From Paraphoma chrysanthemicola (lineage: Eukaryota; Ascomycota; Dothideomycetes; Pleosporales; Phaeosphaeriaceae), in assembly GCA_020744225.1 (NCBI GenBank), contig JAGMWG010000002.1, positions 1,240,001 through 1,304,000 on the forward strand: a DNA stretch of 64,000 nucleotides, read 5' to 3'. Both the position numbers and the translations under genes were made by a program. The notes beneath the pieces were generated by a model. The model ran no database searches and was not told the DNA's origin. It saw only the letters and a list, made by a program, of their open reading frames with translations. Below are positions 25,601 through 34,746 of the stretch, piece by piece (the stretch's first letter is position 1; every line of letters starts with the position of its first letter).

Positions 25601-26301
25601 TCGACAGCCGTAAGCAGACTACCACAACTATCAAGATCTCGCACAAGGTTGCCAGCAAAGACCACGACAACGACAACTGCACTGTTTGCCGCCGGGAAGG
25701 TCTCACTATGGCGACCGACGATCTCCGCGTTCCCAAGCTCGTCGCCGTGTCCTCTCGCATGCCCGACGATGTCGATGCCACTATGCGACCAGCCCGCTCG
25801 CCAAAAGAGGCTCTTGCCATGGTCGTTAAGGAGCTCAAAGATGAGCGCGCCCACCTCCACATGGAGCTCGCCATCATGCGCGCCATGCTCGAATCGCACG
25901 ATGTCAGTCTCGGCAATCGCAAGCGCCGTGAGATCAATGCATCCATTCAAGACCTCCTCCGCCGTCTCGACATCAAGGATACGCAGATTTACAATCTCTA
26001 CGACGTCCTTGAGGGCCAGCAGACTGATGATTTGACCGAGCTGGATGTGGAGAACATCACGGAGCAGATTCGCGCCGAGGACGACAAGGTTGCCAGCGAG
26101 CCGGAGAAGAAAGGCAAGAAAGTCACGATCAGAAGCTTTGTGGATGATGATAGTGTTGAGATTGGACGAGGCGCGGGTGTGAGTGTTGATGTCGATGGTG
26201 AGACGGATGAGTTGCCGTGGGAGGGGTTCGAGGAAGATACTGGTCTAGAAGGGGATGTGAGCTACAATGCGCTTGAGGGCTGGAAGACCAGCGTGCGCTG
26301 A
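22695..26301 (+). CDS. ppc89: Spindle pole body protein, Ppc89/Cep57-like
   Basis: This 1185-aa coiled-coil scaffold comes from exons 22695-23913 and 23963-26301. The N-terminal 280 residues are disordered and Ser/Pro-rich. A conserved block, ILPDLPNLTELVSGVFEDGT, lies near residues 281-300. A first coiled coil (residues about 335-390) and a long one (about 410-690) follow, the latter with heptads such as ENEALREELDALRAENEAL. Near residue 975 is an HDNDNCTVC motif. The C-terminal segment of about residues 1015-1085, with ALAMVVKELKDERAHLHMEL and KDTQIYNLYDVLEG, resembles the Cep57 microtubule-binding domain. In fission yeast and Aspergillus such proteins organise the spindle pole body and support septation. 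The start is the ATG at MQSSPPTS. The assignment is by architecture and motif recall. Confidence 0.8.
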
Positions 26302-27192
26302 TCTGTCTATTTGTGACTGGCAGGGACTTGATGAACAAAATTGCTGGAGTTGGAAATCTGAGTCGGGCGTTTCTGGGTTTGGATACGGAAAGGGTTGCAT
26401 TGGTATGGTGTATTGGATACTGGGTCCCGGCACACGCAACGCGTGTTTGGTTGCAGCATGTCTTTCTTCTTTCAGGTGGGGTTTGCGACCTCGGATGCCC
26501 CTGTTCACCCACATGTCCTTCCTGCCAACCTTCTTCATTCTCCTTCGGCGGTGCTTCTCTACACCATCTCCATATTTCACTCTCGGACCGCACCATCCCT
26601 CCACTCTCTGTTGTAACTCGACACTCGTCTTTGGCTCGAGACTTTGACTCACTCTTACGAGTTCGAGTTGGTCTCGCCATTTGACGGGTGGAGAGGACAG
26701 AGAGACGAAGGAGAAACGCGGTTTGAGTTGGAGAGTGGGTTGGTAGTTTGGATGAGTAAATGAGGACAGCAAAAGGAAGAATGGAGCAAGACTAAGTCGG
26801 GAATCGGTAGTAAAGGACATAGACGAAGCGAGAAATCCAAATCTGATCGAAATGAATCCATATCAAACTATCCGTGAGCGTGTACTAGACCGCCAACCCT
26901 GGCTTGAATGTATTGCTGGGACTTCAATAACTTCCGTGTAGTTTTCCACTCTTCGTTAATTCTTGCCGTGGCCTGATGACGGGAGGCATTACCTGAAATA
27001 AGCACGTCGGGTCATCCACGCGGAGAGAAGAAATTGATGATGCTCGGAGAAAAGATCAAAAGGTCGTTAAGCGTAAGTCATTAGAAGTGTCTACAAGTCC
27101 GGAAATGGTCGAAGGAAAATAGCGTAAACAGGACTCCCATCAATCTAAATCGTCCTCAGCCAGTTGGTCCACCACACCCATGCCGCAGCCCA
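26302..27192. other. Intergenic between convergent genes, 891 bp
   Basis: Both flanking genes end here. Several overlapping open frames of 60-190 codons occur on both strands, but none has recognisable domain character. They appear to result from low stop density in CT/GA-biased sequence. Confidence 0.4.
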
Positions 27193-30099
27193 TCAAGGCT
27201 CAGTCATATCACTAACACTACTCCCGTCCTCCCCATCCTCATCCCACCCCGTCCCCCTCACCGCCTTCAATATCTCCAACGGCACAAACTCACTACACCA
27301 CATCTCCAGCCCGCCATACACGTCAAAGCACTCGTCGCCATACATCTGCAGGACCCATTTTTCTTCCGCGCTCAGTCTGTTCCACGACTTCATGTCGCCC
27401 TTGCCAGCCAGGCGGCGGACTTCGTCGACAATCTTGTCCGCCTCGAGGAGTTCGTCGATGGGTTCGCGTAAGAGGGTTTGGTACAGTGTTGAGAAGCATG
27501 GTGTAGAGCTATGGGCTTGGGAAGTAGGTCCCTGGGGGAAGGGGTGGGAAGTAAAACCCCAGACGGCGCGGGTGGCGAAGAGGTCTTCTTTACTGATGAA
27601 CTGATTGGGGTCGTGGTTGGCGCCGAGCGCGGACTCGATGCGTGTGGGATCGTTGTTGAAGAGCTTTTCGAGTTTGCGTGTGTGTGCGTCTGGCGGGAGT
27701 TGGGCGAAGTGCTCGGCTGCGCGCTGGTAGTAGGCGTCTTCGGTAGCGATATACTCTGTGATTGGGGCGTCTGGATCGGCCGGGAGGTCGTGGGCTAGAT
27801 TCATGGTGACGAAGGGGTTGAGCACGCCTAGGCCGCCGTAGGCTTGGGGGAGATAGATGAGAGCGTCTATGGCGAAGGGTGGGTTCGGCAGCGGGCGCGA
27901 GAGGTGGGAAGTTAAGAGATTCGTGACGTAGGTAGTCAAGTCTTGACCGTCGAGGACAATGTCGAAGATGGTGTTGTAGGCGCTCTTGACGGCGTCAAGA
28001 TGGGGTTTGCCAAAGATTTCCGCTAGGGGTCCGAAGAGGTGTGCTGCGTACGTGCCAGCTGTGCTATTCCAGACGCGCACCCATTCCAGCACAGTGGTGC
28101 AGGTGCTAAGCCGCTTCTTGATGCCGCCGGCATACGCAGCGATCTTATCGTTCTCGAGCACGAGGCCGCTTGTTGTGATATTGACGAGGCCAATCTCTTG
28201 CTCGAGCGCGAACGTCGCATTCAATCCCATGATGCTTGCGAACTCATCGATATGACGCCCACAGGAATTATCTGCCTCGAATGGCTCCACATAGTAGCCA
28301 TAATCTCCGATTCGATACAGATAGTTTCCAGTGTTTTGACGTACTGAGAGCTCAAGGAAGAACATGATTGCCTCGGTGAAGAACAACTCGAGGGCATGGC
28401 CTTCCGGAACTCCTCTGGCACGTCGAAGTACCCGGTCAGATGCGCCGCGAACAGCCGGTCCGGTGTTCAATTTGGCGGAGAGGAAACGTTGGAAGAATTC
28501 GATCATCATCTCCGGAACACCGAGGTACTTGAGTACGGTTAAGATGGTCTTGTGAGGTAGAGATGACGCCAGTGACTCAAAGTAAACGCTGCTGGCATCT
28601 ATCCCTTCACCTAACGCTGCACGCAGCTTCGCTTCCACTGCCAAAGTCTTGATGAGCTCTGCCTGGACAACTTCGAGTGAAGTAGACTTGGGAGTACATC
28701 CCTGCTGTTCAGGCAAGCGAGACATGAAGAAATTGTTGACGTAGTCGATATTCTTTAAGCTGTTGACAGGGAGTTTGGGTGGCGGAGGTGGTAGGTATAT
28801 AGGCCACCAGGGTTCGGATTTCCTTCTCGAACTGCACTTCCGGTGACCATTTATTACCATTACTTGAGGGGGTGGCGGAGGAGGGATGTGAACAATATGG
28901 GGTGGTGGCATCGGTGCGGGTGGGAGAATTGAAACCGACTGGCACACTGTGCAAGTGCGGCCACAGATGCAGGTAGAGGCAGGTGTGGGGTTGGGAACGA
29001 TGTCGGGGCCCGAACTCGTACGTCCAAGGTAGTACTGTACAGGTTGTTCAAGTCAGAATTTTGATCAAGCAGAGGAAGTAACGCTATCACGTACCTCTCT
29101 CTTAGTAAAGCCCCATGGGGTCGGTGGCTTCACAGCGAAAGACGGACAATGCCGGCCGAAGGCTTCGAGACCCTTCTGAAGTTTCATCGCCCAACCAATC
29201 CCCATGGCGTGCAGAAAGAGCATGTCAATGAGGCATTCCTCAGCGACGATGCAGTGCCCTTTGGTGTTCTGGCGGGCTGTGACGGGTAGCCCCTTCTCTG
29301 CATCCTTGAAGTCCCAGTAGCGTATTGACTTGGCGCTTATGGTAGCCATCAGCTCTCTCAGGACGACTGGAGATTGAAGGTAACCCTCCAGTGTTCTCTT
29401 CTTGTCTTCGCTGACACGATCACTTTTGAGTAGGTCTGTGATGCACCACATCAGAAAGTCTTGATCGATGTCCATGCCGTCCGTCAGTAGATCTTCACCG
29501 AACTCGTTCAAGTCATCGCGGATCTCTTCAAGGTGCCTTTTCTCGACGCGATCCACGAAAAAACTTGATAGGTAGGTTTCGATCGCTTCGACATCGACGT
29601 CTTCGGTGCTGAACGTCTCCTTCTCAAATCGTTCCAGTATCTCATCAAGCTCGTTCTCGACGACCTCGAAGTCGTCAAGCTCAGTGGTCGCCCCTGATCT
29701 GCTCGTTGCGTCATACACTCCCGCATCCATGGCTTCTTTCATGAGGCTGGCATGAAAGGAAGAGATTGCCAGACGGTTGCGATGGAAGTCCACCTTGCTC
29801 CATATCTGCTCTTCAAGTTTTGTCAACCTCGCTTTCGACACCGATCGGTCATGCTCGGCTTGCTCGATGTATCGGGCGGTAATGTCCAATTCGTCCTCTT
29901 CGCAAAGCTCAGGGTCGAACTTGTTGAGGTCTTTGATGATGAGCTTCAATCGCTTCACAGCGTCGATCTCGCTGCATCGCCGAGCGTCTAGATCATACCG
30001 CTTGTTGAACACTTTTTTGGCTTGGTCAAGCTCCTCGACTTTCGACTCTACCGCTTCTCTGAGCACTGAAGAGATGGTAATCGGTGGCATTGTTTCCAT
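27193..30099 (-). CDS. Reverse-transcriptase-like protein with degenerate active site (rvt-like, domesticated)
   Basis: This is a 948-aa protein from exons 29095-30099 and 27193-29034; the 60-nt intron joins KRE to YYLGRT in phase 0. Residues 1-335 are mostly helical and charged. Residues 356-366 hold a Cys cluster (TCICGRTCTVC), followed by proline runs at 370-425. From about 480 the protein resembles reverse transcriptases: SLPHKTILTVLKYLGVPEMM after motif A, RGVPEGHAL (residues 542-550) for motif B, and YLYRIGDYGYYVE for motif C. Further on, VLEWVRVWNSTAGTYAAHLFG matches what I recall of the thumb-side region of fungal single-copy rvt proteins. The motif A Asp appears replaced by Tyr486, and the DD pair of motif C reads D579-Y580. 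No integrase, endonuclease, repeats or target-site duplications flank it, so this looks like a resident gene, not a live retroelement. Confidence 0.62.
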
Positions 30100-30953
30100 A
30101 GCTAATGACTATGGGGATGGAAATGCCGTGCAGAAAATGGAGAAGGCTGAAAGAGGGGTTATGTAGGTTCGTCATCCATTGCCTCGTAACGTCGGCCAGC
30201 TCTTGTGGACGCACGTAGGCAGGCTGCTGCATGGTGGCCAAGGCATCTGCATTCCATGGGCTGATGTCGGCGAACCGGATGGCTGCCTCAGTTGCACAAG
30301 ATTACTTTGCATGATATCGCATGGTTGTACGCTGTCGAAAATGGAGGATGGCCAGTCGTCGAAAACGAGGCGTACCCGAAGCGGTGCTAGCATGCACCCC
30401 GCATCCTTCACCGGAATCATTATGCAGCAGCAGCCGTCTCCACGCCAGTTGTTGCAATACTTCTTATGCGTTCGTCCACAGCTGTAAATCTCGCGATATC
30501 CCTATTGCCTTCTCCGTATAGCTTCACATACTTTCAACATTCCTCCGCCAGAAATAGGTATAACAGGTGTGCTGACCATATTCAGGCAAAAATATTCAGG
30601 AGTAAGCCTATAGCGGTCTTGACTGGGACCACAATTAGCGCGCAAGAATTGTTACAGCATCCGGCGTTCATGAGCAGAATGATGATACTGCGCGCCTGCC
30701 CGTATGGGAGACAATCTACTCGTTCATCGGACGGCACCAACCAGTCCCTCGTAGTTCACCAATGTTAGAATGACGCCATGTATCGCGACATCAATCCGTA
30801 AGGGGATCGGAATGTGAGTAGGAATCTGGATCTTTTGGATTCGGCTATCGGAAGGAAGGTTTAGAATTAAACAAAGATGTTCGGGATGACCAGTACTTGG
30901 AGACTGTATTGACAAGGACAAAGATGTGACTCGCAAACCAGTGCGAGAAGAAG
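30100..30953. other. Intergenic, 854 bp
   Basis: This is the promoter of the RT-like gene and the 3' flank of the JmjC gene. Sequence is mixed, with short open frames only. No terminal repeats or tRNA were seen next to the RT-like gene. Confidence 0.4.
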
Positions 30954-32411
30954 CTAATTGAACCAGAAGCTCACGCTGAAACTAGGCGTCAAGCTTCGAA
31001 TATAATGCCACCAACCAACAGGTAGATACAGACATTCACCGGGAGCTAGGATGCCTTCATGATATTCAGCGTCGCGGAAGGCGGGATACTCGTCTTCAAA
31101 CTCCTTTCGAAGCTCATCTAAGCTCTCGGCGGCGACGATCCTTTCTTGTGGCCAGCATGAAATTTCTGGCCACACTTTCATAGCATTGTCGAGATCGATT
31201 TGGCTTGTGTTGCTCATGTCAATTCCGTTTTCGTCAATGCTTCGTGGGTAAAGCTTCTCGGTCTCTTCAGGTGGGTACAGTCGCACGTACTTGTAGCCCA
31301 CTACCTGCGCTAGGATGTTGTGGTATGGATCGGTGTGTAACGGAGAAACGGTACCAGCTGGACCAAACCACGCGTTCAACAAAGGATCTTCGAGTTTTGA
31401 AGTAGCCTTGATATGCGTGAGGTGAGGCGATGGCGCTGGATCGCAGTAGCAGTAGTCGGGTATGCTGATGTCAGCCCGCAGTGAGGGAATCTGCGCAAAG
31501 AGATCGTGTTGAGCAAGATAGCCTGTCTGAGGTGCCTCTTCGCCATTCTCCCGCGGACCATTGGGTTCGAACATGTACGTTTCTAAAAACTCTTTGAAAG
31601 TCACAATCTTTTGACCCCAGCCTTCGTCCGTGTAGCTCTTGCCAACCTCGACAGGTACTAGTCTCCTGCCTCTGAGTGTCTGCTCAAGCAAGTAGCTGGG
31701 GCTACTCCATGGTCGCTCATCGAGTGCTGGCCAATGTTGTATTGCATCCTGTATGATCAAAGGCGTGTGCGTTGCGATAGACGAAATCTTCGCTTGAAAA
31801 GCTGTTTGACCGAGTGCTTGACTACGTTGAAGAGGGTATCGCAGTGCAGGTGACACCACAGGAGGCTGCTCTGGGAAACGCTCGGGCATTTTAAAGGCGC
31901 CAGGAGCCGTCATGACCTTTCTTCGCTTCAATGGCCTCTGTAGACCTTCCTTGTCGTATTCCTCGTTGGGAACGTTCCAGGACGGCAGAGCGGCTTTTAG
32001 AGCAGCAAACCACAGCTCGACCACTTCCTCTCTTTGTGGCGCGGCAGTCAATATCAGAGTCATGTCCAACAATCGGACAACTTCATCTAGCCACTCTCTT
32101 TCTGGAGGGCTACTGTGTTGCTCATCCTCAAGCCCATCATAGTTTGGTGGATTATCTCGTCGTTCTACCACTTCTATGAGCTTCCACAAGCTTGCATCCG
32201 TGTATAGTCTGCGCCAGCATGTTTTCACGTCCTTATATGGTACATCGTGCAGCTTTTGATACGCGAGCTCGAGCGCTGTACTGAAATCGGCAGGCAATAG
32301 TGCAAGCGCGGCGCGCCCGCATTCACGAATTGGGTCGGTCTTGCTAGCTGTCGTGAGTTCTTGTCGCGTTAGTTGCGTGATCTCTTCAAGCGTTGGCGCG
32401 TCATCATGCAT
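30954..32411 (-). CDS. JmjC-domain (cupin-like) dioxygenase, KDM8/JMJD5-like
   Basis: This single-exon 485-aa member of the Fe(II)/2-oxoglutarate oxygenase superfamily starts at the first in-frame ATG (MHDDAPTLEEIT). The frame is open further upstream to about 32495 but without an ATG, so an upstream exon is possible. The N-terminal half is helical and contains WLDEVVRLLDMTLIL. The C-terminal JmjC domain starts around SSIATHTPLIIQDAIQHWPA. Iron ligands are His359 and Asp361 in PLHTDPYHNIL, and His469 in VGWWHYIRSL. The block GYKYVRLYPPEE is typical of KDM8/FIH-type hydroxylases. Such proteins hydroxylate or demethylate proteins rather than small molecules. The complete HxD...H triad indicates an active enzyme, but the substrate is unknown. 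Location is probably nuclear or cytosolic, as a basic PLKRRKV patch lies mid-protein. Confidence 0.85.
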   Translation of the reverse strand: MHDDAPTLEEITQLTRQELTTASKTDPIRECGRAALALLPADFSTALELAYQKLHDVPYKDVKTCWRRLYTDASLWKLIEVVERRDNPPNYDGLEDEQHSSPPEREWLDEVVRLLDMTLILTAAPQREEVVELWFAALKAALPSWNVPNEEYDKEGLQRPLKRRKVMTAPGAFKMPERFPEQPPVVSPALRYPLQRSQALGQTAFQAKISSIATHTPLIIQDAIQHWPALDERPWSSPSYLLEQTLRGRRLVPVEVGKSYTDEGWGQKIVTFKEFLETYMFEPNGPRENGEEAPQTGYLAQHDLFAQIPSLRADISIPDYCYCDPAPSPHLTHIKATSKLEDPLLNAWFGPAGTVSPLHTDPYHNILAQVVGYKYVRLYPPEETEKLYPRSIDENGIDMSNTSQIDLDNAMKVWPEISCWPQERIVAAESLDELRKEFEDEYPAFRDAEYHEGILAPGECLYLPVGWWHYIRSLTPSFSVSFWFN

Positions 32412-33000
32412 GCTGATACGTTGCGCTCGATAGCCTTGAATGTGTGGCGTGAACGAAGAAGAAAGTTCAGGGTCCTCGCGACAGAGTTTGAGCACTGACC
32501 GCCAAGCATCGCTCCCACCGTTGCCAACCGTCGGAGGGATCGTGAGTAATTCTCCGAAGACGACTCCACACCGCTGCCCATGACTTGATGTGCAAGGCTA
32601 CTACGCGAGCCACGAAATCGGATTCTGGAGGTATGCACAGGGTTCATTTAATTTGAGTGCAGATCAAGTTCCTCCGGGTAGCGATGCACAAAGTGCCGGA
32701 CTAGTATATTAGACTAATATATTGGTCGGGTATCTGCCGGCTCGACATACGCCATTGCGACGCAATGAGCATTGTTAGACGCGAAAATATAGTACACTCA
32801 TCGATTCCGATCTTCTTACCAGAAGATTCATGCTGCCCAACTATATCGATCCAAGTCTCCAGAAAACAAGTGTGAAACGACATGATCCATGAATCATCAG
32901 CCCTAGAACGCCAACCATGTGGGTAATCAAGTGCATGTAACAGAGTAAGGAAAAAGACGACGGGCAAGCTATGCAGTCAAGTAGCCCAAAGGCCGGGGTA
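32412..33000. other. Intergenic, 589 bp
   Basis: This is the promoter of the JmjC gene and the 3' flank of the second rhodopsin-like gene. An ATG at 32647 opens a different frame over the JmjC N-terminus and could mark an upstream exon. No other feature was recognised. Confidence 0.35.
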
Positions 33001-34746
33001 TCACGCGGAGTAAGGAGAAGTAACAGAATGGGGTGATGAGGAAGAGAGCAGACCGCCTGCGTCCTTCAAGGAGGGAACGTCGTAGCTGGTCTGTGTTATT
33101 GTACGTTTCAGAGGCGCGGAAGGTTGGCTCGAGAGTAGACCACCCGCATCCTGTAGGGATGGCACATTGTGGCTGTCCTGTGGTGATATACGATGTGTCG
33201 ATATTGATGGACGTCTGGGTTGTCGTGCGGGCCCCGTCGATGACCGTGAACGAGGAGATGTGGATGGGCGAGACGCTTCCTCCTTCTCGTGCTCTTCAGA
33301 GAGCAAGCCACCAAGATCCTGGAGTTGGTGACTGGGTCGGACAGTCATTTCGTAGTCCTCCGACTGTTGTGAAAGCCGCGAAGAGCGGCGCGCTGGCGGA
33401 GGGTAGGTACGACCGTTTGGAAGCAATGTGTTGGATGCTCTCGAACCTCTACGTGGTTGGGTCGCGAAGTCGTGCGCGATTACCGAATCCGTGGGTGATG
33501 GCGCCACGGCTGCGTTTTCGAGGAGGCCACCAGCGTCAACCCACGAGACTCTACGCCCAGCTCGGGGACTTGGGACTGGATCGCGGATATCGTTTACGTT
33601 GGTCTTAGCATCGGGGTTATCATTGAAGAATCCCAGCTCCTGTTGCGGAAAGCGCCAGTTGGTGTTTGCAAATGGTCCATTCTGGCGGCTGGAAGAGAGC
33701 AAGTCAAGGTCGGCGACAGGCGCTGGTCGTGGTAAAGTCGAGGGTTTCTCGGAAAGCTCTGGTTTTGTTCGATAGCCTAGTGATCGAGCTAGGTCTTCGT
33801 CACTGCTGCAAGTTTGATTTGTGAAACGACGAGCTGAACCGCGTCGCTCCATGCTGTCTGTTGTTGAGGGGGCCTTGAACTTGGCCTTCTTGATACCTCT
33901 GTCTCGAAGGAACGAGCCCAAAATGATAGCGTTGGCCACAATAGCCGCGGCAAGTATTTCAGAAGAGGCAAAAACTGTACGAAATTGTTGGATACCCTTG
34001 CGTTCGATGACCAGGGGCATACGTGCACCGGTGACGATGATGAGGATGATGGACATGGAGAATAGAGCCGTGAGGGAAAGCTTGCGCTTAAATGGCATAG
34101 CGGAGCGGAAGATGATCGGGATCGGGAATGCGACAAGGAGAATATCCGTTATGATATCAGTGATGCCCATGGTGAGGAGTTGTGCGTAGCCCTGCCGGCA
34201 TTGCGGTCCTGGATCCGGTTTGACTTGCCAGTAATGAGGAAAGGGTTGGCACTCTGCCAACGTAGCGATCACCACCATGATAAAGGTTAAGATGAGGAAA
34301 ATGCGTATGCCGCGTAGTCCCCATTCGTAGCCTTTCTTCCAGAAGCGCTCCGTGAGGCGTTTGAGAAATTCGGAAACGGTGAATTTAGCCATCCATATGA
34401 ACATGGCGTAAAAGATCCTCGCTGCAAGAACACAACGAGAACCGATCTCGCGGCGATGAATTTTGACCGGATCCACCAGAGCGCTGACGTCGACATTGTT
34501 GGTGCCGTAGATGAGTACTACGTGAATGCAACCCATGCGCGCAAGTAACGGAATGATACTCCAGGCCATGATCTTGTCCTCGCGGAAGAGCTGTTCGTTG
34601 CGGATATAGCGACCAGTTAAGCGGAACCCGATGATGACTACAGAGAAGATGGTGCACCACCAGCTGTAGAGCAGCGTCGGGTTATTAGCGACGCGGCTGC
34701 GGCGCTCTGGTGGAGATCCATTGTAGATGTCGCGCGAGATTATCAT
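33001..34746 (-). CDS. Rhodopsin-like integral membrane protein with repeat-bearing cytosolic tail
   Basis: This single-exon protein is 581 aa. The first 300 residues hold the membrane domain: YSWWCTIFSVVIIGFRLTGR, IMAWSIIPLLARMGCIHVVL, CVLAARIFYAMFIWMAKFTV, IFLILTFIMVVIATLAECQP, GITDIITDILLVAFPIPII, LTALFSMSIILIIVTGARM, and a final helix around ILAAAIVANAIILGSFLRD. The ECQPFPHYWQV loop and the TDILLVAFPIPI helix are family hallmarks. The remaining 280 residues form a Ser/Arg/Pro-rich cytosolic tail with four copies of a D(A/L)GGLL motif at residues 404-409, 477-482, 533-538 and 562-567. The last two lie in a longer unit, VPSLxDAGGLLSS. The tail may bind a partner or be phosphorylated; this is inference. 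Unlike the gene at 3383 it has no introns, and the two share only the general fold. Confidence 0.85.
   Translation of the reverse strand: MIISRDIYNGSPPERRSRVANNPTLLYSWWCTIFSVVIIGFRLTGRYIRNEQLFREDKIMAWSIIPLLARMGCIHVVLIYGTNNVDVSALVDPVKIHRREIGSRCVLAARIFYAMFIWMAKFTVSEFLKRLTERFWKKGYEWGLRGIRIFLILTFIMVVIATLAECQPFPHYWQVKPDPGPQCRQGYAQLLTMGITDIITDILLVAFPIPIIFRSAMPFKRKLSLTALFSMSIILIIVTGARMPLVIERKGIQQFRTVFASSEILAAAIVANAIILGSFLRDRGIKKAKFKAPSTTDSMERRGSARRFTNQTCSSDEDLARSLGYRTKPELSEKPSTLPRPAPVADLDLLSSSRQNGPFANTNWRFPQQELGFFNDNPDAKTNVNDIRDPVPSPRAGRRVSWVDAGGLLENAAVAPSPTDSVIAHDFATQPRRGSRASNTLLPNGRTYPPPARRSSRLSQQSEDYEMTVRPSHQLQDLGGLLSEEHEKEEASRPSTSPRSRSSTGPARQPRRPSISTHRISPQDSHNVPSLQDAGGLLSSQPSAPLKRTITQTSYDVPSLKDAGGLLSSSSPHSVTSPYSA

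Noticed and set aside
26129..26820. Overlapping 180-190-codon minus-strand frames at the end of the spindle pole body gene
   Set aside because: They overlap the sense CDS and its 3' flank, are Ser/Pro/His-rich, and show no domain.
27193..30099. Active retrotransposon at the RT-like gene
   Set aside because: No terminal repeats, integrase, endonuclease, poly-A tail or target-site duplication were seen, and the gene has an ordinary spliceosomal intron.
32411..32495. 28-codon upstream extension of the JmjC protein
   Set aside because: The extension begins at a GTG, not an ATG. An upstream exon is possible but could not be supported.
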